NCBI GenBank assembly: GCA_963780345.1 | Contig: CAWABU010000006.1 | Location: 62,001 to 126,000 of the forward strand | DNA: 64,000 bases | DNA from: PALSA-693 sp963780345 | Lineage (GTDB): Bacteria > Actinomycetota > Acidimicrobiia > Acidimicrobiales > Palsa-688 | Direction: 5' to 3' | Part shown: in pieces, positions 15,688 to 24,179 of the stretch | Numbering within the stretch: position 1 is the stretch's first letter | How the letters are laid out: each line of letters opens with the position of its first letter | Program-made: the position numbers and the translations under genes | Notes under the pieces: generated by a model | What the model was told of the DNA's origin: nothing | The model's input: only the letters and a program-made list of their open reading frames with translations | Database searches by the model: none

Positions 15688-18042
15688 TCATGGTCGCCAT
15701 GTCAACCTGACCCCCTCATATGCCCGCTCCTGCTTGTCATCGTCCCCGCGGGGGCGAAAGACCTTCACGGTAGGGATGACGGACCGGAGCTTCCCTCCGA
15801 ACGTTTGCGCCGAGCCGGGACGGTGCCCGTTGTCCTCGGCCCATACCTTCCAAGCTTGATAGAGGGTCTTGACCATGACGATTGCCTGAGGGTTGACCTC
15901 GCAGCACTCCCGAACGAAAGCCCCGACCGGAGATACCAAATCGGCTAGGGCCGCGGTGATTTCGGCGGATGACTCCGGCTCGGAGAAGCGTCCCCGCCGG
16001 TTGAGGTTCGCCAGCCCGTCGAGTGACCAGTTAAGGATGCCGGGTAGCTCAGGCAATAGCTTCATCGTGAGGTCATGGTCCTCATTGCCGAGCCAGGACT
16101 TATGGGTTTGAAGTACTAGGAACCGGGTGGCGATAGCGCCGCTGGCGTCACCGAAGCGGGGAAGCTCGTTGCTAACCATCATGATTCTAGTCGGAAGCTG
16201 GCCGGTCCAAGGGTCCCGATATTTGCGGTCAATGGTAAGAGCGTCCTCACCACTAATCGACAAAAGTCGCTCGACTACCGCCGGTTGTTCGCCACCACCT
16301 AAACGAACATCTCCAATGATGGCAAGAGATTTGCCGATTAGGGGTTGCAGGCCGAAGTTTTGTCCGAAGCTCGACAGGGTAGGAGCGCAAACGTTACGTT
16401 CACCGGAAAGTCCTCTCAGCACCCGGCATATGGTCCCTTTGCCGGAGCGCCGCGGTCCGATGATGGCGAGTATCTTTTGCAGATTGGTCCGACCCGACAA
16501 GCCATACCCGAACCATTCGGCCAATAGCTCCGTCGAAACCGGATCGTCGTCCCATAGTTCCTTGAGGAAGTTGAGCCATAGTTTCGGCGCGTGGGCGCCG
16601 GAATCGTAATCAAATGGTACCGATATTTCATTGAAGTATTGGGGAGAATGCGGGTACAAGGTCCGGGTTGTTACGTCCAATAGCCCATTACGGCACGCCA
16701 CTACTCCGGTTGTCTTTCCCACTCCGTCGAGCCATATTGGGGGCTGGTGCTCTTGCGGTAAGTGCGTTTGAGCGGCAAGCGCTTCCAGGAGGTCCCCCAT
16801 CTTGTGACGGTTTGGCGCCCAAGGTTTTTCCTCTATGCCGTCTTTGGTTTCATGCTTATACCGAGCATTCTCAACGCGGTGATATACCTCGGAGCGAACG
16901 GTACGGTCCTCGACCTCGACCCAATGCGGTCCCTGCCAGTGCATCCAACTCCCGCGCCAGTGATGCAATGTGAGCCCCTCATCCTCCCGATAATCCTTTA
17001 GGAGAATCCGGGCTACCGGCATCGGATGGGTTGGCGGCGGCAATATCTCCGAATCCGGTTGTTGCCCAAACCCGAGCTTGCGGAGTTCAGCGGCGGCAGC
17101 CTTGAAGTGAACGGTCCCGTTGGCGTCGCGGTGACGTAGATAGGCAAAGGCCCGCCAGGGGGAGAAAGACGCGTGCTGGTCACCGGAGGGGATGGGTAGC
17201 CCGGTATCTTCCTCAGTCAGCGAGAAGGTGACAAACTGCCGCCCCTCGCCCTCCGAGTGCCAAACGGCGCTATGGCCTTCCCTCGGGTCCTTGCCCGGTC
17301 GGGTCAAGTAGATATCCGCCCCGTCGCGGTGATGCTCGACCCAACCGGCTTCAATCAGGAACGGCAGGAGGTCGCCGCGCCGGTTGAAGTCGTGGCCGGG
17401 AGCTTTGGGGTCGGCGGCTAGCTCCGGGTCGGCATAAATCTCATGCCGTGGCGGGTCCCCACCGGTCGCGGGCGCATAAAGCCAGTCAGGGAGGTCGGCA
17501 ATGGGCTCGGACCCGTCCCCCTCCCACTCATAAGGCTTCCCCGTCTCGGGATGGACCGATGGCGGAGCCACGGCATACCCCTTGCCGCCGGACTTGAGGT
17601 CAATCCCCGTACCGGGGTTGCGGACCGTCCCGCCGTTCACCCGGTACCAGTAATGCCAACCTCCCCCACCGCTTTTCATCTTGCGGGTCGGCGGGAACGG
17701 GCCGTACTGACGTTGTAGCTCTAGGAATGCGTGGTCCCCGCCGTGGCGAGGGTCAATGTCGAGGACAACGGTCCCCTCGGGGACGGCGACCCCGATATTT
17801 GCGTTCGGGTGGGCGAACCACCATTTATCGATTTGGGCCGGGTCGGTGCTGGCGTTGCGGAATCCCCGCCCGCCCGGAATGAGCGGTTCCTTTCTGCCCG
17901 GAGCGAGCGGAAAGACGGCCAGTCCTGCCCGCGCGTAGGCGAGAGCTTCAATGTGGAGGTTGCTCCGCGGGGGTACGCTTCGGTCGTCCCGTACCGTTGA
18001 AGCGTTGTCCCCGGAGCCCCGTTGCCGCGGGGCTTCGGTCAT
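15688..18042 (-). CDS. Primase-polymerase fused to D5/SF3-type helicase
   Basis: This is a 784-residue replication protein. Residues about 30-200 are an archaeo-eukaryotic-type primase-polymerase: VVLDIDPRHGGD (metal-binding Asps near residue 95), KSGGGGWHYWYR and GIDLKSGGKGYAVAPPS. Residues about 430-700 form the helicase: IIGPRRSGKGT (Walker A near 527), LAIIGDVRLGGG (Walker B) and IMMVSNELPRF (sensor 1). A winged-helix-like end follows (KTLYQAWKVWAEDNGH). Such proteins start and drive replication of satellites and plasmids from their own origin. The gene overlaps the excisionase stop by 4 bases, and the nested inverted repeat lies directly after it. Confidence 0.9.
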   Translation of the reverse strand: MTEAPRQRGSGDNASTVRDDRSVPPRSNLHIEALAYARAGLAVFPLAPGRKEPLIPGGRGFRNASTDPAQIDKWWFAHPNANIGVAVPEGTVVLDIDPRHGGDHAFLELQRQYGPFPPTRKMKSGGGGWHYWYRVNGGTVRNPGTGIDLKSGGKGYAVAPPSVHPETGKPYEWEGDGSEPIADLPDWLYAPATGGDPPRHEIYADPELAADPKAPGHDFNRRGDLLPFLIEAGWVEHHRDGADIYLTRPGKDPREGHSAVWHSEGEGRQFVTFSLTEEDTGLPIPSGDQHASFSPWRAFAYLRHRDANGTVHFKAAAAELRKLGFGQQPDSEILPPPTHPMPVARILLKDYREDEGLTLHHWRGSWMHWQGPHWVEVEDRTVRSEVYHRVENARYKHETKDGIEEKPWAPNRHKMGDLLEALAAQTHLPQEHQPPIWLDGVGKTTGVVACRNGLLDVTTRTLYPHSPQYFNEISVPFDYDSGAHAPKLWLNFLKELWDDDPVSTELLAEWFGYGLSGRTNLQKILAIIGPRRSGKGTICRVLRGLSGERNVCAPTLSSFGQNFGLQPLIGKSLAIIGDVRLGGGEQPAVVERLLSISGEDALTIDRKYRDPWTGQLPTRIMMVSNELPRFGDASGAIATRFLVLQTHKSWLGNEDHDLTMKLLPELPGILNWSLDGLANLNRRGRFSEPESSAEITAALADLVSPVGAFVRECCEVNPQAIVMVKTLYQAWKVWAEDNGHRPGSAQTFGGKLRSVIPTVKVFRPRGDDDKQERAYEGVRLTWRP

Positions 18043-18281
18043 CTCTCGGCCGCGATTCGGCGGTCAACGTAGGCGGCAACGGAGTCGGCGGTTATCCGAT
18101 GCGAGCGCCCGATATGGAAGCTGGTGAACTCGCCCGCGTCCAAGAGAATGTAAACCTGAGCGCGGGAGATGCCGAGCAGGTTGGCGACCTCGACGGGGGT
18201 GAAGCCCGCTCGACCTTCGGGGAGGGTGATGGCGCCCCGCTCGATGGCGGACCGGGTAGCCGTGGTGCGGCTCTTGGGCAT
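18039..18281 (-). CDS. xis: Excisionase/MerR-like HTH protein
   Basis: This 80-residue protein has GFTPVEVANLLGISRAQVYI, a winged-helix excisionase-type HTH. LLDAGEFTSFHIGRSHRI and ADSVAAYVDRR follow, as in actinophage Xis and RDF proteins. It would bend DNA near attR and direct the integrase to excise. It is the first gene of the leftward operon and is coupled by a 4-base overlap to the primase-helicase, so excision and replication would be induced together. No separate repressor gene was recognised in the element. Confidence 0.85.
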   Translation of the reverse strand: MPKSRTTATRSAIERGAITLPEGRAGFTPVEVANLLGISRAQVYILLDAGEFTSFHIGRSHRITADSVAAYVDRRIAAER

Positions 18282-18720
18282 AAGGAAGCTCTCAATCCTC
18301 TTGTCGGGTAAGGGTTTGAGAGCCTCCGCATAGCAACCACTCAGGGCATCCCGCCCTCGGCCGCATCACGCCGCACCGGGTTCCTATGCCGTACCCGAGA
18401 CCGGCTCGCATCCCGCTACCCGGTCCCCCCGGTTGATATCACATCCCACCGGGTTAGCTCTACAGCTAAGAACCCATTACATCACGGTAGTTACGGCCGT
18501 GTCAATAGGCGTCCGATGCCGTCCGGCGGTGTCGTTCGGAGTCAATGGCTCCCACTGGCTCCCATCGGGCTCAGACCTCATGCGCGGTCGGTAGTGGGAG
18601 CCAAGTGGGAGCCAACGTATCGCGTTCCAGGGAATGTCTACAGATGTTTAGGGTCGCCTAAATATGGCCGGTGACCTGCTCTTTGTCAACATCGGTGGAC
18701 ATGCCTAGAAAGCCCCGAAG
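18282..18720. other. Control region between xis and attR
   Basis: About 440 bases without a gene. It should hold the promoter for the xis-replication operon. The right half holds four GGCTCCCA/TGGGAGCC boxes (18547-18613). No further gene was recognised. Confidence 0.55.
18547..18613. repeat. Integrase/Xis arm-type boxes near attR
   Basis: GGCTCCCA lies at 18547-18554 and 18557-18564. Its complement TGGGAGCC lies at 18595-18602 and 18606-18613. Boxes within each pair are 10 and 11 bp apart, about one helical turn. With the pair near attL they would surround the core in the circular form. Confidence 0.6.
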
Positions 18721-18767
18721 TGCATGACGCGCATGAGGTCGGGGGTTCGATTCCCTCTGCGCCCACC
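18721..18767 (+). repeat. attR core, second copy of the tRNA 3'-half
   Basis: Exact 47-bp copy of 11412-11458. The acceptor strand is followed by ACC then G, so the encoded CCA seen at attL is not completed here. No 5' tRNA half precedes it. Confidence 0.85.
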
Positions 18768-19145
18768 GTCTTGACCAGCACTTTTTGGTGGGCGCGCTAC
18801 GGGCGGGAAGCGTTTTGGCCGCCAACCGTTTGCTCACTGACACCCGGGAGACGGCGACGGTGATGGTCGGGTCAATAGGTGGCGTACTGGCTGAGGTCGG
18901 AGACTTCGTTCAGCTCGGATAAGGCGGACTCGTCCGTAGAAAGATGTCCGGTGCTCGAGCGTCGAAGTCGCGCTGGAGGTCCGGTTGGCCTGGGCTCGAG
19001 GATGGCGTACGGTGAACAGCGTGCGGACCTTGTCGATCGAGGCCGGAGTTTCTTTGGTAGTGCCGGAGTCCAACCTCGGGGCGGTAGCGAGGCTCGGGCT
19101 AACCCCGTTTCATCCACTCACGCTCGCGGGGCGGGCCCTCCTGCG
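18768..19145. other. Spacer between the element and the MFS gene
   Basis: About 380 bases. A plus-strand frame continuous with the MFS gene runs from 18879, but its translation is Arg/Ser-rich and unlike a membrane-protein N-terminus. No other feature was recognised. Confidence 0.4.
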
Positions 19146-20777
19146 ATGACCACTCCGGTCACATCGGACGCCGGGCGGGCTGTCGACGCCAATCGGTGGG
19201 CCGTCCTGGCGCTGCTCGGGACCGCGCAGCTGATGGTGGTCCTGGACGCAACGATCGTCAGTATCGCGTTGCCCTCGGCGCAGAAGGCTCTTCATTTCTC
19301 CACCGCGGACCGGGAGTGGATTGTCACCGCCTACGCCCTGGCGTTCGGCAGCCTGCTGTTGTTGGGCGGCAAGCTCGGTGATCTGTTCGGCCGCAAATGG
19401 ACCTTTGTGGCCGGACTGGTTGGCTTCGCTATCGTCTCCGCCATCGGCGGGCTGGCCCAGAACTTCGACACGCTGGTGTCAGCCCGGGCCCTTCAGGGGG
19501 CGTTCGGCGCCCTGCTGGCGCCGTCGGCGCTCGGACTGTTGACGGTGACCTTCGCGGGCTCTCCGGACCGGGCCAAAGCGTTCGGAATCTTCGGGGCCAT
19601 CGCCGGCGGCGGGGCGTCGGTCGGACTCGTGCTCGGCGGGGCGCTCACCCAGTTCCTGTCCTGGCGCTGGTGCCTGTACGTCAATCTGGTGATCGCGGTG
19701 CCGACCGCCATCTTTGCCCTGCGCCTCCTGGTCAACCACCGCGACCCCGAACAAACCCACATCGATATACCGGGCCTGCTCACCTCATCGGCAGGACTGT
19801 TCGCACTCGTTTACGGCTTCTCGAACGCCGAGACCCAATCGTGGACCGCCACCGCGACCATCGTGGCGCTGGTCGCCAGTGTGGTGCTGTTGCTCGCCTT
19901 CGTGGTCATCGAGAGCCGCGTCAAGCACCCTCTGCTGCCGTTGGCCATCGTGCGCGACCGGGCCCGGGGGGGTGCCTACACGGCGGTGCTGCTGACCTCG
20001 GCGGGCGTGTTCGGGGTCTTCTTCTTTCTCACCTACTACCTGCAGCTGACCCTCGGCTTCTCGCCGCTGACCGCCGGCCTGGCCTTCCTCCCCTTGACCG
20101 GCGTCCTGGTGGCCACCTCGGTCACCGCCCAGACCCGGGTGCTGCCGCGCACCGGCGCCAAGCCGCTGGTGTTGACAGGGATGACGCTCGGGGTGATCGC
20201 CATGGTCATCTTCACCCGGCTAACCCCCGGCGGCACCTACGCCGCCCACGTCCTGCCCGGGCTGCTCGTCACCGGCCTGGCCATGGGCTGCATCTTCGCG
20301 CCCGCCATCGGAACCGCCACCCTCGGCGTCGCCGACCACGAGACCGGCGTCGCCTCGGCGGTAGTCAACACCTCCCAACAGGTCGGAGGCGCCGTGGGGT
20401 TGGCCCTGCTGAGCACCGTCTCGGCCAGCGCCGCCGCCGACTACGCCCGAACTCACCTCGGCCAGCCCGGGCTCGCCGGCGCGGCCGCCGTTCATGGCTA
20501 CACGACCGGGTTCTGGTGGGCTGCAGGCATCTTCGCCGTCGGTCTCCTGCTGTCGCTGGTGATCCTGCCCTGGAAGGCCGAGGCCCGTGAGTGCACGTTC
20601 AGGACGGCGCTGGATCGCGGCATCGCCTACGCCCTCCACCTCGAGGCGGTGGCCGCGGCCGCCGCCACCCACACTCTGCGCCTGAACACCCGGCCTCCGC
20701 CACCAACCGCCAACTCACCTGACCGGGGCGGATCGCCGGGTGGCCGCGACACCCCGGCCGCCCACCCCTCGCCCTGA
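19146..20777 (+). CDS. MFS drug-exporter, DHA2 (EmrB/QacA) family
   Basis: I start at ATG 19146, where the protein reads RWAVLALLGTAQLMVVLDAT, the standard TM1 with motif D1 of 14-helix exporters (LDATIVSIALPSAQ). Motif A follows as GKLGDLFGRKWTF, and motif C-like glycine-rich helices are present (GAIAGGGASVGLVLGGAL). Fourteen hydrophobic segments can be counted over about 543 residues. It is predicted to be a proton-driven exporter in the cytoplasmic membrane. The last 60 residues are an unusual Pro/Thr-rich tail. No regulator is adjacent. Confidence 0.9.
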   Translation: MTTPVTSDAGRAVDANRWAVLALLGTAQLMVVLDATIVSIALPSAQKALHFSTADREWIVTAYALAFGSLLLLGGKLGDLFGRKWTFVAGLVGFAIVSAIGGLAQNFDTLVSARALQGAFGALLAPSALGLLTVTFAGSPDRAKAFGIFGAIAGGGASVGLVLGGALTQFLSWRWCLYVNLVIAVPTAIFALRLLVNHRDPEQTHIDIPGLLTSSAGLFALVYGFSNAETQSWTATATIVALVASVVLLLAFVVIESRVKHPLLPLAIVRDRARGGAYTAVLLTSAGVFGVFFFLTYYLQLTLGFSPLTAGLAFLPLTGVLVATSVTAQTRVLPRTGAKPLVLTGMTLGVIAMVIFTRLTPGGTYAAHVLPGLLVTGLAMGCIFAPAIGTATLGVADHETGVASAVVNTSQQVGGAVGLALLSTVSASAAADYARTHLGQPGLAGAAAVHGYTTGFWWAAGIFAVGLLLSLVILPWKAEARECTFRTALDRGIAYALHLEAVAAAAATHTLRLNTRPPPPTANSPDRGGSPGGRDTPAAHPSP

Positions 20778-20794
20778 GACCGAGGGCGCCCCCC

Positions 20795-21256
20795 TCATCG
20801 AACGGGGTGCTGGGGCGCGATCAACACCGGGCGCTCGGCGTGGGCCGAGAGTTGGTGCGAGACGCTGCCCAAAACGGCGCTCGCCAACGCGCCCCGGCCC
20901 CGTTGACCGCACACGATCAGGCGGGCGTCCATCTCACGAGCGACCTCCCTGATGGCGTTGGCGACCGACTCATTCGCCCGCGCCACCAGCGCAGAGGCGT
21001 GGTAACCGCGTGTGATGGCGGCCTCGGCGCCCTCATCGGCGAGCCGCTGCGCGGCGGCGCGTTCCTCGTCGTCCATCTCGCCCTCATTCGGCACCATGGC
21101 CAGCAGCGAGCCTCCTCGGGCCAGCTGGAGCGCCACCGGCGTCCACACCACCAGGACCACGGCATCGGCGGGATGCATGACCAGCTCGACCGCAACCGAC
21201 AGCGCCGCCTTCGATCCCTCCGAGCCGTCGTAGCAGAACAACACCGGCCTATCCAT
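20795..21256 (-). CDS. Universal stress protein (UspA family)
   Basis: This 153-residue protein starts MDRPVLFCYDGSEGSKAAL, the conserved first strand with D-G-S. It ends with VCGQRGRGALASAVLGSVSH, the G-2x-G-9x-G-S motif that binds ATP. A single domain in the cytoplasm, so probably an ATP-binding UspA dimer linked to stress survival. It is convergent with the MFS gene, with 17 bp between stops. Confidence 0.9.
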   Translation of the reverse strand: MDRPVLFCYDGSEGSKAALSVAVELVMHPADAVVLVVWTPVALQLARGGSLLAMVPNEGEMDDEERAAAQRLADEGAEAAITRGYHASALVARANESVANAIREVAREMDARLIVCGQRGRGALASAVLGSVSHQLSAHAERPVLIAPQHPVR

Positions 21257-21535
21257 CGCCGCCTCTCCTCATCGTGATGATCATCTCCTCGATATTGCCC
21301 GTTGCCGCCCTCGCGTGCTCACCCAACCGCCCCGCTCCGCACTCTGCAGCCGGGCAGTCATGGTCCAAATGGAAGTTGATCCGATGCCGGGTCCAGGCTG
21401 AACCGGGTCCGGTTGCCAATTTGACTTCCGTCCTGAACTTGACGAGCCGTGCGACTCGTCCAGGATCGCCCTCGAATCCCGCCGTGATTCGATAAGAATG
21501 CCTGGGATCACCTGGACGAGAAGCAGGGGAGGCCA

Positions 21536-23362
21536 GTGCCGGCAAGGATCGAGGACTACGCCATGATCGGTGACACCAGAACCGTTGCGTTGGTCGATCG
21601 CCTCGGGTCTATCGACTGGTGGTGCGCCCCCCGAATCGACTCCGGGGCGGCCTTTGCCGCGCTGCTGGGGAGCAAGGACAACGGTCGGTGGTTGATTGGC
21701 CCCCAGGAACCTGTCCTTTCCGTGTCCCGCAGCTACGACAACGAGACACTGGTCCTGGAAACCGTCTTCGAGACGGCATCAGGACGCGTGGCCGTGACCG
21801 ACTTTATGCCGCCCTACTACACCGGCCCCACCATTCATCGGATCGTGGAGGGGCGAGAGGGCACGGTCGAGATGAAAATGGAGTTGATCGTGCGGTTCGA
21901 GTACGGGGCCGTCACTCCCTGGGTTACCGCCACCGGCGACGGCCTGATCATGGTGGCGGGGAGCGAGGGGCTCCGGTTCCACAGTGCCGTGCCGCTGAAA
22001 GGCGAAGACAAAGCGACTGTTGCCTCCTTTGAGATCGGCCCCAATGGGCGCCGATCGTTTTCGCTGACCTGGTTTCCCTCGACCGAACCGCCCCCCCTCC
22101 CGCTGGACAGCCTGGCGGCCCGAACTCACGCCCGGCGTTGGTGGCGCGACTGGGTCGATCGTTGCACCTATGACGGCGAGTGGCGCGACGACGTCGTCCG
22201 ATCGCTGATAACCCTCAAGGCCTTGACGTATGAGCCGAGCGGGGCGGTGTGCGCGGCCGCCACGACGTCCTTGCCGGAGGAGCTTGGAGGTGTGCGCAAC
22301 TGGGACTACCGTTATTCGTGGCTGCGCGACGCCACCTTTACCTTGGCGGCGTTTCTCCTCTCCGGCTATACCGAGGAAGCCGCCGCCTGGACCCGTTGGC
22401 TCCGGCGGGCAGTGGCGGGCAGCCCCGGTGAGTTGCAAATCATGTACGGTGTTGGCGGCGAGCGGCGCCTCACTGAGTTCGAACTCGATTGGCTTCCCGG
22501 CTACCACGAGTCGAGCCCGGTGCGGATCGGGAACCAGGCCGCCACGCAGTTCCAGCTCGACGTGTTTGGCGAGGTGCTGGACTCGGCGTTAACCGCAGCG
22601 AGAAACGCCTTCCCCCGCGAGATTGACTGGGGTCCTGAGCTGATATTGGCCATCCTGGCCCACCTCGAGCAGATCTGGGACCAACCCGACGACGGGATCT
22701 GGGAGGTGCGCGGCCCCCGCCGCCATTTCACCCACTCAAAGGTAATGGCCTGGGTGGCGTTCGACCGGGCGATTCGACTGGCCCGGGACCACCAGACGCT
22801 GCCAGGGGATCGAGTGGCGCACTGGACGCAGCTGCGGGATCGGATCCATGCCCAGGTCTGTGACAGAGGCTTCGATACGGACATCAACTCCTTTACCCAG
22901 TACTACGGATCCACGTTGCTCGACGCCAGCCTGCTCATGCTCGCTCCCGTGGGATTTCTCCCACCCGAGGATCCCCGCATCGTAGGTACGGTCGCGGCCA
23001 TCCAGAAGGAGTTGGTCGAGGACGGCTTCGTGCGCCGCTATCAACTCGACGGCGGCGTCGATGGCCTGGAAGGCAGCGAGGGCACCTTCTTGATGACCAC
23101 CTTTTGGCTCGCCGACAATCTGGCCCTCATGGGTCGCGGCGACGAGGCCCGAGAGATCTTCGAGCGTCTGCGGCGGCTCAGCAACGACGTCGGCTTACTA
23201 TCCGAAGAGTACGACCCTTCCACCGGTCGTATGCTCGGCAACTTCCCGCAGGCCTTCTCTCACGTGTCGCTGATCAACACGGCCGCCAACCTGTCCACCC
23301 CACGGGGGCCATCGCTGATGCGAAGCGGCAAGGTCGGGGTGGCTCCACGCCGTCAGCGGTGA
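21536..23362 (+). CDS. GH15-family trehalase/glucoamylase-like enzyme
   Basis: The start is GTG 21536 with AGGGGAGG just before it. The 608-residue protein opens with RIEDYAMIGDTRTVALVDR and GSIDWWCAPRIDS, typical of bacterial GH15 proteins such as mycobacterial trehalase. The (alpha/alpha)6 barrel carries RNWDYRYSWLRDATFTLAAF, GPRRHFTHSKVMAWVAFDRA and a C-terminal EGTFLMTTFWLADNLAL and LLSEEYDPSTGRMLGNFPQAFSH. These include the conserved catalytic-site Glu regions. It hydrolyses an alpha-glucosidic bond. Trehalose is the likeliest substrate by family, but glucoamylase activity cannot be excluded. No signal peptide. Confidence 0.88.
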   Translation: MPARIEDYAMIGDTRTVALVDRLGSIDWWCAPRIDSGAAFAALLGSKDNGRWLIGPQEPVLSVSRSYDNETLVLETVFETASGRVAVTDFMPPYYTGPTIHRIVEGREGTVEMKMELIVRFEYGAVTPWVTATGDGLIMVAGSEGLRFHSAVPLKGEDKATVASFEIGPNGRRSFSLTWFPSTEPPPLPLDSLAARTHARRWWRDWVDRCTYDGEWRDDVVRSLITLKALTYEPSGAVCAAATTSLPEELGGVRNWDYRYSWLRDATFTLAAFLLSGYTEEAAAWTRWLRRAVAGSPGELQIMYGVGGERRLTEFELDWLPGYHESSPVRIGNQAATQFQLDVFGEVLDSALTAARNAFPREIDWGPELILAILAHLEQIWDQPDDGIWEVRGPRRHFTHSKVMAWVAFDRAIRLARDHQTLPGDRVAHWTQLRDRIHAQVCDRGFDTDINSFTQYYGSTLLDASLLMLAPVGFLPPEDPRIVGTVAAIQKELVEDGFVRRYQLDGGVDGLEGSEGTFLMTTFWLADNLALMGRGDEAREIFERLRRLSNDVGLLSEEYDPSTGRMLGNFPQAFSHVSLINTAANLSTPRGPSLMRSGKVGVAPRRQR

Positions 23363-23382
23363 GGCCGAAACAGCTGTCCACG

Positions 23383-23988
23383 TCAACTCACTACTGATCC
23401 GAGCCCGACCGGGTCGCTCGGGTGCGGTGTCAGTGGGGTGATCAGAGTGGTCATCCAGGCGTCCAGGGGCAGCGACTTCACCATCGTTTCCAGCTCCGCG
23501 AGGGTACGGGCTCGCCACAGGCCGAGCGCCCGTCCGGGGCCGGGTAGTACCCACAGCCGCTCGAGGTGTCCCTGCTCCGCCAGTTGCCTGGCGTGCGCCG
23601 ACTCGCGCCCTTCGGTGTCGTTGATGGTCCGGCGGGGGGTGCCTTCCGGAATGTTGATAGTGAAGGTGGTCAGGAACTCTGCCGTTGGCCCCATGACCGT
23701 CTGGGCCGGGTCGTTGGGGTGCGGCCAGAGTGGCGTGACGTCGTCGGTTCGCCACACCCGCAGCGGCATCGAGGCCAGCACCTCCTCGAGCTGACGGTCA
23801 TTGTCGGCGGCGAACAGTCCCATGCTGCGCCATTCGCCTCGTTGCACCGGCGGGCGCCACAGCCGCAGGAGGTGGCCTCGCGCCGCCAACTCCCGGGAGT
23901 GGGCGGCTTCGCGGCCCCGGACGTCGTCGACGGTGTGTTCCGGCGTTCCCTCCGGTACGTGAGTGGTCATGGTGACGAGATATTCCAT
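23383..23988 (-). CDS. Tandem muconolactone-isomerase-like protein
   Basis: I start at ATG 23988 (MEYLVTMTTHVPEGTP), because upstream residues do not fit. The 201-residue protein contains two copies of an about 90-residue unit. Copy one has HVPEGTP, REAAHSRELAARGHLLRLW and PLRVWRTDDVTPL. Copy two has NIPEGTP, RESAHARQLAEQGHLERLW and PLDAWMTTLITPL. Single-unit muconolactone isomerases assemble as decamers, so a fused dimer is unusual. It may act in aromatic-ring degradation or be a binding protein of the same fold. It precedes the DUF4331 gene in the same direction at 190 bp. Confidence 0.8.
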   Translation of the reverse strand: MEYLVTMTTHVPEGTPEHTVDDVRGREAAHSRELAARGHLLRLWRPPVQRGEWRSMGLFAADNDRQLEEVLASMPLRVWRTDDVTPLWPHPNDPAQTVMGPTAEFLTTFTINIPEGTPRRTINDTEGRESAHARQLAEQGHLERLWVLPGPGRALGLWRARTLAELETMVKSLPLDAWMTTLITPLTPHPSDPVGLGSVVS

Positions 23989-24179
23989 GGTCGATACCTT
24001 GATTTCGGAGCGGGTGGAGGCCTGCCGTTTCGTTAACGAGATGTTCGATAGTCCGGTGGCGGAGACCACTTCGACGTGGCCTCCGCCTGCCTGGGCCCGG
24101 CGTTACGGCCCGGTCGGTGCGGATGCCGACGAGCCCACGGCATGGGGCACCCAACAGACACCGGACTCACGGTGCGGGT

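Larger units (their letters stand above)
11412..18767. mobile_element. Phage-satellite-like integrated element (phiRv1/phiRv2-type)
   Basis: This 7.36-kb element is bounded by identical 47-bp repeats. Cargo from left: integrase, a zinc-ribbon protein, two small genes including a P27-type small terminase, an HK97-type capsid protein, an unknown Cys-rich protein, a primase-polymerase/helicase and an excisionase. Except for the integrase and its neighbour, all genes run leftward. No portal, large terminase, prohead protease, tail, lysis or repressor gene is seen, so it cannot make a virion alone. The set recalls the M. tuberculosis prophage-like elements phiRv1 and phiRv2 and capsid-encoding satellites. 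Dependence on a helper phage is inference. Confidence 0.85.
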
